A stretch of 64,000 nucleotides of DNA, from positions 394,765-458,764 of the forward strand of contig CAJNOI010000035.1 of NCBI GenBank assembly GCA_905250115.1, written 5' to 3'. This stretch comes from Adineta steineri. Taxonomy: Eukaryota; Rotifera; Eurotatoria; Adinetida; Adinetidae. Both the position numbers and the translations under genes were made by a program. A model generated the notes under the pieces. That model was not told where the DNA came from and searched no databases. It was given only the letters and a program-made list of their open reading frames with translations. Every line of letters starts with the position of its first letter. Positions within the stretch are counted from its first letter, which is position 1. Positions 47,904-61,513 of this stretch are shown piece after piece.

Positions 47904-50547
47904 ATGACAACAACTAACGGGGTCAAAGAGTGTGTACCTCCTCAATTAGATAATCTGCTTAAACTTGATCCGTATCTTGAACCATTTCAAGGTGAAATAA
48001 AACGACGGTAAGAGAATATTTCATTATAAGCAAAAAAAAATTAATTAATATTTTATTTTCCTTTTTTGCTAGATATAATGTATTTAAATCAATTCTTAAA
48101 CAGTTAGAAACTGAAGAAAAAGGTCTTGATACATTTACATCAGCTTATAAACATTTTGGTATTCATGTTGATGCTAAAACCAATGCAATTAACATTAAAG
48201 AATGGGCACCTGCTGCACGTGCTATGTATATTCGTGGAGATTTTAGTATGTATTTCATAATCTTCTTATATCGTACTTATTCTTGTTTTTCTTCTTTTAG
48301 ACAATTGGCAAGAACGACAATATCCATTTACCCGTGATGAATGGGGTGTATGGAGATTAACACTTCCACCACTATCTGATGGTACACCAGCTATTAAACA
48401 TGGTCAAATAATAAAAGTAAAAAACGATTTAACTAACATATTCATTTATAATATTTTCTTTTCAATTAGTTACTTATTGAAAAACCTGATGGTCAATTAG
48501 AAGATCGTCTTTGTCCATGGTCACGTTATGTTCAACGAGCTGAAAAATCAAATACATATCATGGTGTTTTTTATAATCCACCAGCAGATCGAATCTATAA
48601 ATTTAAACATCCTCAACCAAAAAAACCCGAGCGTTTAAGAATCTATGAAGCACATGTTGGAATTAGTTCATGGAAAGGTGAAGTAGCTACATATGAAAAC
48701 TTTCGTGTTAATGTTCTTCCACGAGTTGTCCGACAAGGCTATAATACAATTCAATTGATGGCTGTTATGGAACATGCTTATTATGCTAGTTTTGGTTATC
48801 AAGTAACTAGTTTTTTTGCTGCATCAAGGTTTGTTTGTTTGTTTTTTCAAGAGAAAGAAAGAAATTTTATTTCAAATAATTTTAGTCGTTTTGGTACACC
48901 AGAAGAATTAAAAGAATTAATTGATGAAGCACATAGACTTGGTTTAACTGTTTTATTAGATCTTGTGCATAGTCATGGTTGTAAAAATACAGTTGATGGT
49001 ATTAATATGTTTGATGGAACAAATGGTTGCTTTTTTCATGATGGTCCACGTGGTTATCATGATCTTTGGGATAGTCGATGTTTTAATTATATGCAGTAAG
49101 TTTAATTAAATAAATAAGAAGTTTTTCTAAATATATCATAATTTATTTAGACGTGAAGTAATGCGATTTCTTCTTTCAAATATTCGATATTGGTTAGAAG
49201 AATTTAAATTTGATGGATTCCGATTCGATGGTGTTTCATCCATGCTTTATCATTCACATGGCATTGGTAAATTTTTTTCGAAAATGAATATTTAATTTGT
49301 ATCTTATTCATTTTATTTTTAGGACATGCTTTTTCTGGCACATATAATGAATATTTTGGTTTAGCTACTGATACCGAATCATTTAATTATCTTCAATTAG
49401 CTAATTATGTTTCACAAACATTATATCCTGAATCTATTACAATTGCAGAAGTATATTAAAGAAAATAATTTTTTTTTCAATAATTATTTATTTATTTATT
49501 TTAGGAAGTATCAGGAATGCCAACATTATGTCGTCCAATAGCTGAAGGTGGTGCTGGTTTTGATTATCGTTTAGCTATGGCTATTCCTGATGTTTGGATT
49601 AAAGTATGAATTTAACTTTCAAAATAAATTAGTTTTCTTATCTTTATCTTTTCTAAAGTTATTAAAAGAAAAACAAGATGAAGATTGGAATGTTGGTGAT
49701 ATAACTTGGACATTGATTAATCGTCGATGGTCAGAAAAAAATATTGCATATTCTGAAAGTCACGATCAAGCACTTGTTGGAGATAAAACAATTGCACATT
49801 GGTTATTTGATTCTGATATATATACACATATGTCAGTTCTTGCTGAACGTACACCACGTGTTGAACGTGGTTTAGCTTTACATAAAATGATCCGTTTATT
49901 AACTTATGCATTAGGTGGAGAAGGTTGGCTTAATTTCGAAGGTAATGAATTTGGTCATCCAGAATGGTTAGATTTTCCTCGAGCTGGTAATAATGATAGT
50001 TATCATTATGCTCGTCGTCTTTTCTATTTACCTGAAGATGATACATTGAGATATAAATATCTTAATGCATGGGATCAAGCTATGAATGCTTGTGAAGAAA
50101 AATATAAATGGCTTTCAGCTACAAATACAGTACGAAAAAAAAACATTACTAAATTAAATAATTATAAAAATTTCTCGTTCATGTAGTTCTTAAGTCGTCG
50201 ACACGAAGGTGATAAAGTCGTTGTATTCGAACGTGGTGATCATGGTTTATTATTTATATTTAATTTTCATACAAATAAAAGTTTTGCTGATTATCGTATT
50301 GGTTGTGGTCGATGTGGAAAGTATGTTATCTATTTATTTACATAATTATATTTAATTATTTTTCTTAATTAGATATAAAGTAGTACTTAATTCTGATTCA
50401 AAATCATTTGATGGTTTGGGTCGAACCAGTGATAAACAAGTCTTTTTAACGGAAGATATCAAATGGGATGAAAGACCATTTTCATTTAATGTCTATACAC
50501 CATGCCGTAGCGTTTTAGTACTTGCGTTAACCGGTGATGTTAATTAA
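47904..50547 (+). CDS. GBE1: 1,4-alpha-glucan branching enzyme
   Basis: Eleven exons (47904-48007, 48073-48245, 48301-48416, 48470-48828, 48886-49095, 49151-49266, 49323-49450, 49505-49603, 49659-50129, 50187-50320, 50373-50547) encode 694 residues. The enzyme makes alpha-1,6 branches in glycogen in the cytosol. Order: N-terminal helical segment ([20 protein letters not shown]), CBM48 ([20 protein letters not shown]), then the GH13 barrel ([45 protein letters not shown]). Catalytic residues are visible: the nucleophile Asp in [14 protein letters not shown] (about 347), the acid Glu in SITIAEEVSGMP (about 402) and Asp in [15 protein letters not shown] (about 471). Their spacing (55 and 69) equals that of human 357/412/481. 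The C-terminal beta domain ends [26 protein letters not shown] ends 9 nt upstream of the ATG. Complete and apparently functional. Confidence 0.97.
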
Positions 50548-51188
50548 AATAAATGCGAATCTTTATGGCTATAAAATAGACCAAGTTTTCTTTTTTTGTT
50601 TGGTTTTGTAGTACATACTTTTTCTTATTTGTTATTCTCGCATTTTATTTCTATTATCAGCGATCATCCATATGTTGTTAACTTTTATATTAGTATGCTA
50701 TTTTGTCTTTCGCATTAGTAAAACGAAATTCTATTATTTATTTTTTTCGTTCCGTCGTACTTTTATTATATTTTCAACAGTATATTAGAATAAAAAACGA
50801 AAGACTAGAAATTAGATTTTATATATATAAGAATATTTTTGTGAGATCATCAAAAATCTTTGATTTGATATCAAGATTCAACTGAAATGTATTGATTCGG
50901 TGCATATCAAATACTATATTTAGTTATTATTATTATGATGAACATATGTCTTGTATCTAATTAAATTTTATATTGATGTTTTCTATTTTTGACTACAAGA
51001 AAATAATATCCTGATATTATTTTATTATGACTTTAGGTTAGTTTGAGTTTATCAATCGTCTAAAAATATTTTGTTATCAAAATAAACTATACGCAATACG
51101 AATATCTGCGAAATTTCTCATCATCGTCATCAAAAAAAATAAATATCCGATTAAAAAGTAAAATCGCTTCACTTTTTCCTAACAAATA
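50548..51188. other. Intergenic between GBE1 and secreted-protein gene
   Basis: AT-rich spacer with the GBE1 3' end. No other feature recognised. Confidence 0.4.
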
Positions 51189-51950
51189 ATGACTGCTCTA
51201 TTCATTGCAATATTTAGCTTAATATCAAGTATAACCATCGGAGCAAATGGTTATCCTCTTACTTGTTTAGATAACTGTCATTTTTCTCAATCATTCGATT
51301 CTCCATTTATTATTCCTGATGAATGTAATAAAACTACATCGACTTTTCTATGTCAAGTTGACGTTAAAATTGATTATAATCAAAAAAAATTTCAAGTTAC
51401 ATTTGGATCAGAACGTTTCTATGATCGTAAACGAGCGATTGATGATAAATATGATCATGTACAAGAATTGACTAGAATTAATAATACACAAATTAATACA
51501 AAAGTTTTCTATTCATGTACACTAGAAGATCGATGTGAAGAGAAATTTCTACTTAATATTCAATCAAAATTAATCAAACATGATTATACAAAGATGCAAA
51601 GCAAATTAATGGATCTTCTTACTTCTAAAAAATCATCTCCATTAACTTGTAAACAATATTGGTCTAATAAATCTGTTGAATGTAATGGAACATGCACTGG
51701 TGAACGAGTTCAATTTTTAGGCCCTACAACTGGTCGAATAGTCCATACATCTGATACACCTTCATGTGAAAGTCAAAACATTTCACCTAATGTTCAAATA
51801 TTGGCTGTAAAAATGCCAATGAGTGATAGAACAAGACTTAGTCGTAAAATCTTGTTTCAATGTTCAAAAGATTACTGTAATGAATCGGAAATGACAGATC
51901 AAATTGAAAAGATTGTTAATGAAGATTATAGAGCTTTTTATCAAGAATGA
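51189..51950 (+). CDS. Unknown secreted cysteine-rich protein
   Basis: A single exon of 253 residues. A typical signal peptide (MTALFIAIFSLISSITIGANG) is followed by a cysteine-rich extracellular region without a second membrane segment. Cysteine groups: LTCLDNCHFS, DECNKTTSTFLCQVDVKIDY, VFYSCTLEDRCEEKFLLNI, PLTCKQYWSNKSVECNGTCT and ILFQCSKDYCNESEMTD. The repeated pattern of FxC then DxC (YSCTLEDRC, FQCSKDYC) suggests two copies of a small disulfide module. It is loosely like Ly6 or lineage-expanded secreted proteins, but no family is claimed. Several N-glycosylation sequons are present. No acceptor-like AG just before the ATG. Confidence 0.7.
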   Translation: MTALFIAIFSLISSITIGANGYPLTCLDNCHFSQSFDSPFIIPDECNKTTSTFLCQVDVKIDYNQKKFQVTFGSERFYDRKRAIDDKYDHVQELTRINNTQINTKVFYSCTLEDRCEEKFLLNIQSKLIKHDYTKMQSKLMDLLTSKKSSPLTCKQYWSNKSVECNGTCTGERVQFLGPTTGRIVHTSDTPSCESQNISPNVQILAVKMPMSDRTRLSRKILFQCSKDYCNESEMTDQIEKIVNEDYRAFYQE

Positions 51951-54900
51951 AAAAAAAACAGAACTAATAAATAAATATTAACATTTCAAAATAAAATCTT
52001 ATTATAATTTAGAAAATTAATCCTTTGATTCTTTCTCATCAGTAGTAATTCAATAAATGTAGAATAAATAAACACAATATATCATTTGTCATATTGAAAT
52101 CTGATAGGATTAATATTATTCTACTTAAGTAATATATACGACTATATATAATATTTAAGTAATTCAGTTATTTTTCTTGAATAGAAAATCTTTAGATTTT
52201 ATTTATATCAAGTTCTATTTTTAAAAGCTAATGAATATACGTAATTAGAATAAATATGATATAAATAGATTGAAATTTTACAACGTAAATATCATGTGAA
52301 GTACGTTGAACTTTAACTATACATGGTTCAACGCGTATCTTTTCTTTCTTTCTTTTTTAGAACACTTCAATTACTAAAAGTAATTGTTTTAAAATTAATC
52401 TTTGTAAAAATCATTGATCTAAAAAGAACACATCAATTTCCTTAATGATCTTTTCAAATTATATGATTACTTTTTATATAAATTATAATTTTCGAAATTT
52501 TTGGGTTAAATCTATTAATAAATATTTTCATATATCAACTCTAAAACATCGTTCTGAACTTTTGTTTTATTATCAATGAGAATGTCAAGGAGTAGATATT
52601 ATATATTTATATATACTTAAAAATTTCTTTCGTTGTCGTTAGATTTCATAATGAAACTAATGATCTTAGCAATTATCTGCGAAGATATATAACTAACAAA
52701 AATATATATTAAGGAAATATCCTTGAATACGAACTCAATTATTTATCATTGTTGAGTATTTTTTTTCTCCTCCTTCTATTTTATAATCTTATATAATAAG
52801 ATAAAAAAAATTGCAAATGATTCTATCGTTTATGATCATTTTGATATTTTTATGTTCATCAATTGTATAGTAGGAAAATTGAAAAAAAATGATTGAATGT
52901 TAGGTAAGTCATAATATGAACTTTTTCTTTCCGTCGTTTTTTGGTTATATATATATATGTATATGATCAATGATGTAATCGATTGCAAGAGTTTTTTATT
53001 ATTATTTTATTTGCACAAATTATAATTTCTTTTCTTGTTTACAACAGGCTTCTTTATTCTCTGTTTTTGCATTGATTCGAGAATAGAATATATGTAAAGC
53101 ACCTTTTTCTTTTTCTTTTTCTTCTCCTTCTTCTTCATTCTTTACTTTACTCGTATTCTCTCGTTATATATCGTATCCCTTCCACCAACATTACAGTTCA
53201 AGGTCCGTTCAGGGTTATTTCTTCATCTGTATATATGCGTAAATGTATGTTTGAACAGCAGCTTGCATGAGAGAAAAAGCAAAAAAATTGCGTTTATAAT
53301 CGACATAGGGTATCAAGTAAAAGAAAAACGAACGCGAAAAGAAAAAAGTATATACTGTTTTTAAAATGGAAGTAATATCCTATTGAAAACGACAACGACC
53401 AGTTCGAACAGATGTTCAAGGTTGTTACGTACATAGGCATATATATAGTATAACCTTGAATCGCACTCGATCGATAAGTTCTTTTCTTTTTTTTTTTTTT
53501 TTTTCTTTTGCATATTCGTTCATTGATTCAATCATAAGAAGAGAAAGAACATTCGATTGCGTCATACATACTCATTGTCGTTATTCGCTGTTGATTACAT
53601 TTGTGTATTTTTGAGAAAGAAAAGAAAGAGAAAAAGAAAGAAGAAGAAGAAGAAAAACGGAAAAGAATACAGAAGGCAATATTTGTTCTTGAACACACAT
53701 CATTACGCTATGGTGGAAAAGCAAGAAAAGAAGAAAATACCAGCGTCAACAATGAATAATAGTAATAGTATAATCGAACCTTGAAAGCTTCGTTGTCGTC
53801 GACAATGTTGATGTTACTGCTACATTGAAGGTTGATTGATCGTCGTTATGTTGTATGTATGTATACGTCTAAAGAGAGTTTAACCTTGTAAAAACGATGA
53901 AGAACAATGAGATTCCCGAAATTCAACAAGTTGAAGCGACCTTGACCGAAAGCGAAGTTCTCCCTCTCTCTCTCATTTTTCTTGTCTATATAAAGAAATT
54001 CAAGGCAATTGATGAAGGTCGCACATGTTTTGGATGAGAGATAGAGTGGCTTATTTTATCATTGTTCGTTTTGCGCAATATGGTCCCTATCAACTATTCA
54101 TATAATATTGATTCAATCTGTTGACTTAAAAGTACACATATGTAGTGTTCTTCTTTATTATTTCATTGCGTATTATAAGTTTAATCAATTTACATATATA
54201 CATATATGTGTGTTTTTTTCTTCTTCGAAAAAGAAATATTGAATAACCTACATTCACAGTATATTAAAATTATAAATAAATGAAAGACAAAAAACGGAAG
54301 TAAATAAAATAAGTTAGAATTTGTTTATAGATAAAAACATATATCCGCTTAATAGTTGATGAAGAAAAAAGGATTATAGTTATTCTTCGTTCTGTTGTGT
54401 ATGCGTGATGAATAGAGAATATTTTTCTATGAAAACGAGGAAAAAGAAAAGAAGACATATAATCAGAATAAGAATAGAAACGAGTAGTTTTGCATTCCAT
54501 TCATGTATTATTATGTAACATCAACAAGTTATCTTGGAATATGTTTATCATCTTTGTCATATTCTATGACCTTGCAAATAGGACGGGACGCGAGAAAGAT
54601 AGAAGAAAAAGAAAAGGCATTACATCAAGTTCGAAGGTTGACTCAATGAAGGCATGTATGTACGTGTACATGAACATAAACAACATAGGTTAGAATTTTT
54701 TTTCTACTTGTTTACTGTTCATACATTCTTAACATATTGATAAAAAATCGTAGTAATATTCGATTAGAATCTCGAAAGTATTCGTATGACATTGACTTTT
54801 CTTTCTACTTTTTTTTTTTATTTGAAATTAATTTTATGTATATTAAATTCAATTGCGAAGCCATTGTAGATGATGTAATACTAATTGAAGATTGATGTAT

Positions 54901-57607
54901 TGGTAAAACATACGCATACACACACATACAAAAAAAGGGCAAGTAGGAGGGTGAAGAATAGAAAAGATTTTTTTTCTCTTTTTATTTTGTTGTTCACCTT
55001 GGATCTCGTTTTTTTTTTCTTGCATATAGTTCACCTGTTGTGTAATGATAATAAGTAATAAAAAGAGGTAAGAGTTTGTACACTTGAATTAGTTTTCTTT
55101 GTGATTGACAACTGTTGTCAGAAAAATAATAATCTTTCTTTCTACGGTTACTTAAACATGCTCAATAACTAATAGATTTTTCATGACATTTTCATTACTG
55201 ACATTTTTTTTTAAATAACGTATTCCTTGTCTTCTTCTTCTTCTTTTTTCATTCTCTCTCTTTATAATTTAAGACAAAAACACATGACACGTTACTGATA
55301 TTATTTATTCAGTTACGCATAAAATGAATAATTGTTTTTTTCCATTAAATTATATATTAATGAATAATTGTTTTGATTTATTCATTTGACAAAAAAATTA
55401 TCTATTATTTGTATGTACGGGTAATTAGAAATGACAAATTCTTTAGATTAGTTCGTTTTTTTCTATTTATTGATACTAATATCTATTTTGATCTTTGTCA
55501 TTAACTAAAAATAGTTCCCACTTAGCCTTTATTTTTACGCATTTATAAACAAGAAAATTATTTGTTTAAAAGATAAAAATGAAATAAAAATTACTCTTTT
55601 TTTTTGTCTTTTACAATCAACTGATTACTTAGCAACACAGTTGAAGTTTCCTATATATTTCTTTTCTTAACATTAGAGAAAGTTTTTTCTCTATTCTATT
55701 TAGATAGTTGATGATAGTGTATAGTAGAAAGCAAGAAAGTCAGCGTATGTATTTTACTATAGAAACAAGAAAATAGGAGAACGTATATACATCCCGCATC
55801 GCAACATATTATGTCAATAATAAAAACAGAACGCTCGCTTGCGTATATACACGCACCCACACGTCGTTGTTACGTAATATTGACAACCTTGTTCGCCTTT
55901 TGCGCCCAGCAGCTATTTTTTCTCCATCTTCAGTATGTGTATGTGTGTGTGTAAGAGAAAAAAAAAGAAAAGATTTTTGTTCTGCTCAAAGAGCCTTCTT
56001 GTATGCATCTGATGTATGAATGTATATATGTATGTGTGGAAGAAAAAAGTGCATGCATTTGGTCGAGAAACGACAACGATAATGTGACAAAATTGCGCAA
56101 AGAAAAAGAAAAAAAAAGAGCCTTGTACTTGTGGCCACTGGGATAGGATGTATGATGCGATGGTTTCTTCTCGCTCTCGCGCACATACTGTGCCCTTTCG
56201 ACAAAGCATCACATACATATCTATACATATGCGAGCAAAATAAACAAACATCAGCCAGTTGAACGACAAGGTGTTGTATTGTTCAAGAACGCGTTTTTTT
56301 TTCTCTATTTTTTTTCATAAAAATATGAATGACTATAAATCTTTAAGATTAGTTCAAATAAGATATAGAATGTTGAATGAATATTTTATCTATCTTTAGT
56401 ACAGTAAATTTCAATGTTGTTACTTATATATCGAGTATTTCTTTTACAAACGTAATCGAAAACAGATATTGTACGTTCGTCTACGTAATGTAGTTACATT
56501 TGTTTATTTCTTCTCCAGGCTGATGATGATGATGATGAATGAAAAGAAAAAGAGAGTTGGAGAGAGAGAGAGAGAGAGAAAGAGACGTGCATTGAATGTT
56601 AGAATAACAGAAAGAATGTATTGTATAGGATTTTTTTTTCATTTATTTAAAGCTACAACTCACAAAAAAAATGTGTATACACCACTGCCTGTGTCTTTTA
56701 TTTCGTTCACATATTCAGTACATTGTACATTCCATGAATTCATCATCTCGTTTTATCTTTAACGAACTTCTTTTTATCGTATTGTTCTTTGTCATTCATA
56801 TGAGTATTTTTGCAACGTTTATTGTGTCATAGGTAAAATCAATTCCTTTCTTTTCTTGCTTTCTGACGCCATGCATTACTTGTTATAAACTTTTGCGGTC
56901 AGGCTTATCGCTCTACTAAAAAAAAATCGAGATGACTTTTATTGCGTATACATGTAAGAATAAGGGAGAGGGAGAGAGAGAGAAGGAGTCGCGCTTTCCT
57001 TTGTTTTGGCCGCGCTGTATAAGCGACGCACGCAAAAAAAATACGAGAACAGAGTGTATAGTGACGTACGCTTGAGCACATAACAAAAAAAAACAGAAGA
57101 GCACACTAGTTCGAAGAATGCATCATCGGTCGATGTTCTATATAGTAGTAGTGTTTTTGCTTCTCTCGTCGTTTCCATGTATGTGATATGAGAGGAAAAA
57201 AAAGGAGAAAAAACCGAGCGCGCGTAAGAGGGCGGGAGAAGGTAAAAGGGTCAGCTTTTTTTTCCTCGTTTCTTCTTTTTCTCTTCTATGCCAGCAGTAC
57301 AGTTATGGTTGACATTTTTACTATATTCATTTTAAGATACCCACAGAGGTTGAACTCTCTTTCAAAATTGTTTATTACATAATAAAGAACGAGTATATTT
57401 TTTAAGCAATACACATATTGATACATTTATGTATATAATCAACAGATGGTTCCTATGAGAAAATGATGAATTCTTTATTATCTTCTTCTTCTTCTTCCTC
57501 TCTTCTTTATAATTCATTCTTTTTTTTTATTTGATTTTTCTTTCCAGATACTTTGTAAGTTAGTAGTCATTGACGGCCAAATGGTCAGATAGTAAGTAGT
57601 GCCGACC
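51951..57607. other. 5.6-kb upstream region of FoxO without recognised genes
   Basis: AT-rich with many purine or pyrimidine tracts: T20-like run at about 53484-53505, GAA-rich 53620-53660, GA repeat 56561-56579, TCTTCT run near 57480-57500. Short frames here are low-complexity. CTTTCCAG at about 57547 may be a 5' UTR acceptor for FoxO, and a tiny uORF (ATG GTC AGA TAG) begins near 57581. It probably contains distal FoxO regulatory DNA and 5' UTR exons. Confidence 0.45.
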
Positions 57608-59381
57608 ATGCATCGTTCTCGTCATCCCATTGACATTTCACTCGTTGTTGATGATGACAACGATGATGATGTCTCTCATCACCATTTTATTCCGTCTACA
57701 ACCGGCGATTATTCATCATTAATTGTTGATTCGCCATCAGATACAATGTATCATCGAACTCGATCACCCTCACCTTCACCAACATCATCAATTTCATTGA
57801 ATAATCATCTTCAAGGACCACAACCAACAACATCATCATCATCAACAACAACAACATCGCTTCGTCATACACATCGACGTTTATCACATAGTAGTTCATT
57901 TCTTGATTCAGTTGGAACCAGTAATAATGTTCATCGTGATCGTTTACGTTTTAATACATGGCCACGCCATCGAAAAGAAAAACGTGATATACTTGTTGAA
58001 TATGATAAACGTTTAGCTAAATCAGTTATACAAGAACTTGGTATTGGTATCAATAAAACATATCGTAATCCATGGGGTAATCTATCTTATGCTCAATTGA
58101 TTACACGTGCTATTGATAGTAGTCCATGGAAACGTTTAACATTAAATGAAGTATATGAATGGATTATTAAATTTGTACCTTATTTTAAAGATAAAATTGA
58201 TGCAAAAACAAGTTGGGGTTGGAAGGTAAATGAATACTGACATAATCTATAGATTTTTATCAAAAAAAAAAGTTACATCATCTGACTTCGTAATACTTTT
58301 CTTTCTAGTTGAATAAAATCTTTTTTTTTTTCATCATATAAATTATGAATTGCTCACACTTCCTAAATCAATATTTAAAGATTATAAAAATTTTATGATA
58401 TGATGTCTTTCATATTGTTTCATTTTGATATAATAAAAAAAAAGAAAGAGAGATATAGATCATTTATTTAATATATCATTATTTTTTTTAGAAAATATTA
58501 AAAATAAAGTCTGGAAGACACATTTTTCTTTTCTACTAAATTAACTCATTAAAAGATAGACTATATTATTTTCCGATATTAAAAAACGCCTAGTATATAT
58601 ATATGTCAGGGAAGATTTTTGAAAAGAAATTTCTACTTGCCCTTTAGTATAAAATCATGTCTTAATATAATAAGACCTATTAATGAATCGTTGTTTTTTT
58701 TTATTCTAAATATAGAATTCTATTCGACATAATTTATCTTTACATAATCAATTTATTCGGGTACCTATTATATCATCAATATCGAAAGGTCCTGTTAAAT
58801 ATGTCTGGACAATAAATCCATCTTTTAAAAATAATTCACCATATAAAAAATATAGTCTTAAACGAAAACGAGCAGCTGCTGCAGCGGCTCTTGCTTCACA
58901 AGCAGCAGCAGCAGTAGCGGCTGTTTCAAATGTCAATTCAACAGTATCATCATCAGGAACATTATCTTTATCTCAAGATCAAAATTCTCCTACATCAACA
59001 TCATCACAACCACTTGTTAATATGTCAAATAATTATCATCGACAGTCAGCAACAACAGCAACATCTTTACCAAAGGCAGCTCGTCTTAATGAACACAACC
59101 AAGGTAATAACTCGTCAACACTTAATCAACTGTCTGTAGCTGCAGCAATGATGTCAGCTGGTGTTACTGATCCAGCCGCATACCGTGCTTTTTTAAATTC
59201 TCAAGCGGCCGCTATGCTCAATAAACATAAACAACAAACATTATCATCATCAACATCAACTCAACGAGCATCACCAATTTCACATCGACCAACACAATCG
59301 TCAACATCATTTTCTCATGATACAGGACTTCCTATTCCAAAAAAAGTTGCACTTGGAGCAGAACGATATAAACAACAACAA

Positions 59382-59413
<32 letters not shown>

Positions 59414-61513
59414 ACAACAACATCAACAACAGCAACAACAACAGCAGCAACAACAACATGCTGAATGGTTATTATCTTCCTATCGACAACAACAGCAACA
59501 ATCACAATATAATAATCGTCATCCTCATCCATCTGTACCAAATAAAATGATGGTTAATCAACAACGTTCACCCTATTTACCACCACCACCTCCATCGTCA
59601 TCAACACGTGTTAATTCAGATATAAATAATTTAACACCATCATTACAACGACGAGTTAGTTCACCACCAAATTATTCTACTGTCGCTGCAGTTGCTGCTC
59701 AAAATAAATTATTAGCTCAAACAAAACTTTGGCATGCTGCTGTACAAGCAGCAGCTCATGCTCAACAACAATATCATCATCATCAGCAACAACCATCAGC
59801 AAATGCTATAAATGAGTTACAAAATTATATTAATCGTTCGAATACATCATCAGGTGGAAATCAAAATAAAATGTCAACATATCTTAATCCTGAAACAGTT
59901 AAACTTTTATCATCAACATCATCAGCATTATCAACACCACCGACAACAGTAGCAGCACCACCTCCACCACCACCAGGAAATAATTCTCATGATGAACAAC
60001 ATAATTATAGAAATGATCCACGTTATAAATTAATGCGTGCTTCATATCCGAATGCAACAACCGGTTCATTACCATCCACATGTCTTATAAGACAAAGAAT
60101 TAATCAAAACAATTCAGCAACATTAACTCAACAACAACAAATTGATATGGTTACAGCTGCTTATCATAATTATAGAAGACGTTCAAGTGGATTTTCTTCA
60201 ACAACAAGTCATGGTGGACCAAGTGATGAAGAAAGTGATGAATATGTTCCACCAAGAAAAGATTCGGTATTTAATAAAAAAATAATTCTAATAAAAAGAT
60301 TTATTTATTTTAAATTCTTTTTCTCTAGTCAACTTCAAATGCATCAAGTGGTTATGAATCAGGTTTAGCACATAGTCGTTTATCACCACCATTACCATCA
60401 TCGATTCGTACTGGATCAGGTTCATCCATAGCATCAGAAATATCATCTTCTTCATGCTATAATAATAATAATAAAACTAGTAATGGTACAAAATTTTCAA
60501 CAAAACGTTTAACAAATATTAATTCAAATGATAATGATATTGAAATTGATGAACGTCAACAACTAACATTAAATACAGTTGGTGGTTATGTTGATGATCT
60601 TATGGAACGTATACGTAAAATGCCACCTAAAAAACGTTCAAAATTTTATCAAATGCTTGATGAAGAACGTTTAAAAGATGTTAATAATAATAATCCAGAT
60701 GAACATAGAAAATCGAAAACGGAAGAAGGTGATGATGATGAAAATGAACATCATATATCAATGGATGTATCCATACCATTGGTTGTCTCGGAAGTACATA
60801 GTGATGATGATGATGATGATGATCGAACATTAATTGAATTAACACCTAATACTGAAACAGTTAATTTAGATGAAGATGATGATGATCATGAAGATATTAA
60901 AAATAAATTTAAACAACAACAACAATTTATTGGATTAAATGAAAAGAGTTATGAAGAACTTCGTACAATGGGCGTACCATTAAATGTATTAAAGGCTATT
61001 GCTTTTCAACAACATCAACAAACACAATCACATAATTCAAATAATAATAATAATAATAATAATCAATTATCAAATTTTTTAACAAATAAATGTACATTAT
61101 CATCAACAAATTCTTCATCCGATGCAAAAAGTTTATTAAATGCACGTACAATACTTCGAAGAATTTTACAACAACATCAAAAAGAACAAGAACAACAACA
61201 TTCAACAAGTACTAAAACATTAGTTGAATCAATGGATTATACAACAGATGAAGAAGGTGGTATTATTGAAGATGATGAAGATGAACATCAATCATCATTA
61301 ATTACACCATGTCATAGAAATGGTGTAAGATCAAATAGTCATAATCCAGTAACTGTAACGCTCAATCCAAATGATATTTCATCCTTATCACCACCAACAT
61401 CAACATCATCATCACCTGATGAAACTGATGTTAATCATCATTCAAATACAAATTCCATTAGTCGACCATCAAGTACACCTGCTGCTCTCATATCTTCTGG
61501 TTGTTCATTTTAA
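57608..61513 (+). CDS. FOXO: FoxO forkhead transcription factor
   Basis: Exons 57608-58225, 58716-60266 and 60329-61513 encode 1117 residues. The forkhead domain spans about residues 155-255: NPWGNLSYAQLITRAIDSSP, KRLTLNEVYEWIIKFVPYFK, then GWK|NSIRHNLSLHNQFIRV. The intron position after GWK is the classical FoxO intron. An Akt-type motif RLRFNTWP (RxRxxT, Thr about 117) precedes the forkhead, like the first FoxO Akt site. After the forkhead, where FoxO usually has RRRAxS, this protein reads KRKRAAAAAALAS with no phosphoacceptor in register. The rest is long and low-complexity: a poly-Gln tract encoded by 59371-59458, poly-Ala runs, acidic blocks (SDDDDDDDRTLIE). FoxO responds to insulin/PI3K signalling and stress. 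The protein is roughly twice the usual size. The ATG chosen is the first in frame after an upstream GTG. Confidence 0.93.
59371..59458 (+). repeat. FOXO: CAA/CAG repeat encoding poly-Gln in FoxO
   Basis: Mixed CAA and CAG codons giving about 28 glutamines with one histidine interruption, at about residues 425-454 of FoxO. Codon mixing suggests selection on the protein or slow repeat turnover rather than pure DNA slippage. Confidence 0.9.

Noticed and set aside
55913..57178. Several overlapping 60-118 codon minus-strand frames
   Set aside because: Low-complexity, mutually overlapping, no domain and no splice support; arise from pyrimidine tracts.
59317..59550. Poly-Asn and poly-Ser/Val frames over the CAG/CAA tract, both strands
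   Set aside because: Frame-shifted readings of the FoxO poly-Gln repeat.
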